Shown here piece after piece: positions 63,184 through 64,000 of a stretch of 64,000 bases of DNA. Source of the DNA: Enterococcus sp. DIV0660C (GTDB lineage Bacteria > Bacillota > Bacilli > Lactobacillales > Enterococcaceae); NCBI RefSeq assembly GCF_017316125.1, contig NZ_JAFLWA010000023.1, positions 1 to 64,000 on the forward strand, read 5' to 3'. Position 1 is the first letter of the stretch, and each line of letters starts with the position of its first letter. The notes beneath the pieces are model-generated. The model was not told the DNA's origin. It ran no database searches and was given only the letters and a program-made list of their open reading frames with translations. The position numbers were made by a program, and so were the translations under genes.

Positions 63184-64000
63184 ATGAGCAATTATCAATG
63201 GATTTGGCAGTATGTAAAGAAATATGCAAATAAAGGATTTCTGGCAATTATTTTTTTAATAATCAATGCGCTTTTAATTGTAGTCAACCCATTAGTGGCT
63301 GGTGAGATTGTAGATAAAGTAATTGAAAAAGGGGAAGCAAATTTATTAATTCCGTTATTAGCATTGATGATTGGTATCACGATTTTTCGAACAATCATTC
63401 GTTATACTTATCAGATTTTATTTGAACGAATTGGTCAGAACAGTTTGTTCGAGCTACGGCAAGAAATGTATCAAAAATTACAAGAACTTGATTTTGATTT
63501 CTTCAATCACACTCGAGTTGGCGACATCATGGCTAGAATGACAGGGGATACAGATGCTATTCGTCATTTTGTTTCGTGGGTAGTCTATAACATCATTGAA
63601 TGTATTTTATGGTTCAGTATTGCTGTCATCGTAATGGCAACAATTAATTGGCAATTGATGCTGGCACTGGTTGCAGTCACCCCAATCATTTTCTTACTTA
63701 CTCAAAAGATGTCGAAGCAAGCGCGACCAATCTTTTTTGAGATTCGAGAAAGTTTTTCTCGTCTGAACTCAATGGTTGAAGAGAATATTGGTGGCAATCG
63801 TGTCGTCAAAGCATTTGCTAGGGAAGATTTTGAAATTCAAAAATTTGTGGAGCACAACGAAGATTACAAAGCACAGAACATGAAATCAGCTGAAGTTTCT
63901 ATGAAATATCTCCCTTGGTTAGATGGATTAGCTGGAAGCTTGAATGTGATTACGCTGATTTTAGGCGGGTTATTTGTTATACAAGGAAAGATGACTTTAG
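63184..64000 (+). CDS. ABC exporter half-transporter, 5' part (cut by window end)
   Basis: The first 272 codons of a type IV ABC exporter membrane domain. It starts MSNYQWIWQYVKKYANKG after AGGAGG. Helices and the family motifs LDFDFFNHTRVGDIMARMTG and ENIGGNRVVKAFAREDFE are clear. The ATPase domain lies beyond position 64000. It is divergent from the cupin-AraC regulator. It may pair with a following half-transporter, as many such genes do. Confidence 0.85.
   Translation, partial: MSNYQWIWQYVKKYANKGFLAIIFLIINALLIVVNPLVAGEIVDKVIEKGEANLLIPLLALMIGITIFRTIIRYTYQILFERIGQNSLFELRQEMYQKLQELDFDFFNHTRVGDIMARMTGDTDAIRHFVSWVVYNIIECILWFSIAVIVMATINWQLMLALVAVTPIIFLLTQKMSKQARPIFFEIRESFSRLNSMVEENIGGNRVVKAFAREDFEIQKFVEHNEDYKAQNMKSAEVSMKYLPWLDGLAGSLNVITLILGGLFVIQGKMTL

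Overview
The window is low-GC Firmicutes DNA, most likely from an Enterococcus or a close relative. Supporting signs are strong AGGAGG-type ribosome sites, many PTS operons, an enterococcal-type NADH peroxidase/oxidase, a LPXTG-like sorting signal, an AdcA-ZinT zinc lipoprotein and a type II-A style 36-bp CRISPR repeat. I cannot fix the species from sequence alone. No rRNA, tRNA, transposase, integrase or phage structural gene was seen.

Layout. 1-4.6 kb: a decayed SIS/RpiR gene, then the sucrose module scrR-scrA-scrB. 4.9-8.3 kb: a DUF697-like membrane protein, a broken nitroreductase and an oxidoreductase/membrane-protein pair. 8.6-12.5 kb: a zinc-starvation operon under a Zur box, holding zinc-free ribosomal proteins S14 (frameshifted), L32 and L33, a COG0523 metallochaperone, two small or unknown proteins and adcA. 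12.8-13.3 kb: an orphan CRISPR array. 13.6-18 kb: a heterodimeric ABC exporter with a divergent MerR regulator and a 19-bp-spacer promoter. 18-24.6 kb: a candidate small RNA, a histidine-phosphatase lipoprotein, a QorB-like reductase with an Rrf2 regulator, cfa, and an NADH peroxidase/oxidase. 24.8-31.4 kb: a complete L-ascorbate (ula) operon with its DeoR-type regulator. 31.7-32.3 kb: a secreted small protein. 32.4-37.5 kb: a second ascorbate-family PTS with a PRD regulator and a transaldolase-like aldolase. 37.6-41.8 kb: a YxeA protein, a lone HSDR_N-like nuclease and helD.

42-54.8 kb is the most distinctive part. An AraC regulator sits divergent from a nine-cistron operon: GH3 (split by an in-frame TGA), a cellobiose-type PTS IIC, a ROK kinase, GH1, a cytoplasmic esterase, a DUF4091 protein, a cell-wall-anchored serine hydrolase and a membrane-anchored esterase. 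I read this as a system for acylated or otherwise decorated beta-glucosides: surface de-esterification, PTS uptake, then cytoplasmic hydrolysis. 55-57.2 kb holds small stress-type genes. A second orphan CRISPR array at 57.2 kb has nearly the same leader as the first but faces it. 57.5-61.3 kb is a GntR/GH1/PTS IIC beta-glucoside module. 61.4-62.2 kb is a TPP riboswitch and thiT. The window ends with an AraC regulator and the start of another ABC exporter.

Several genes are decaying: SIS, nitroreductase, S14, GH3, and two C-terminal stubs. This suggests ongoing reductive change or assembly errors, which read mapping would separate.
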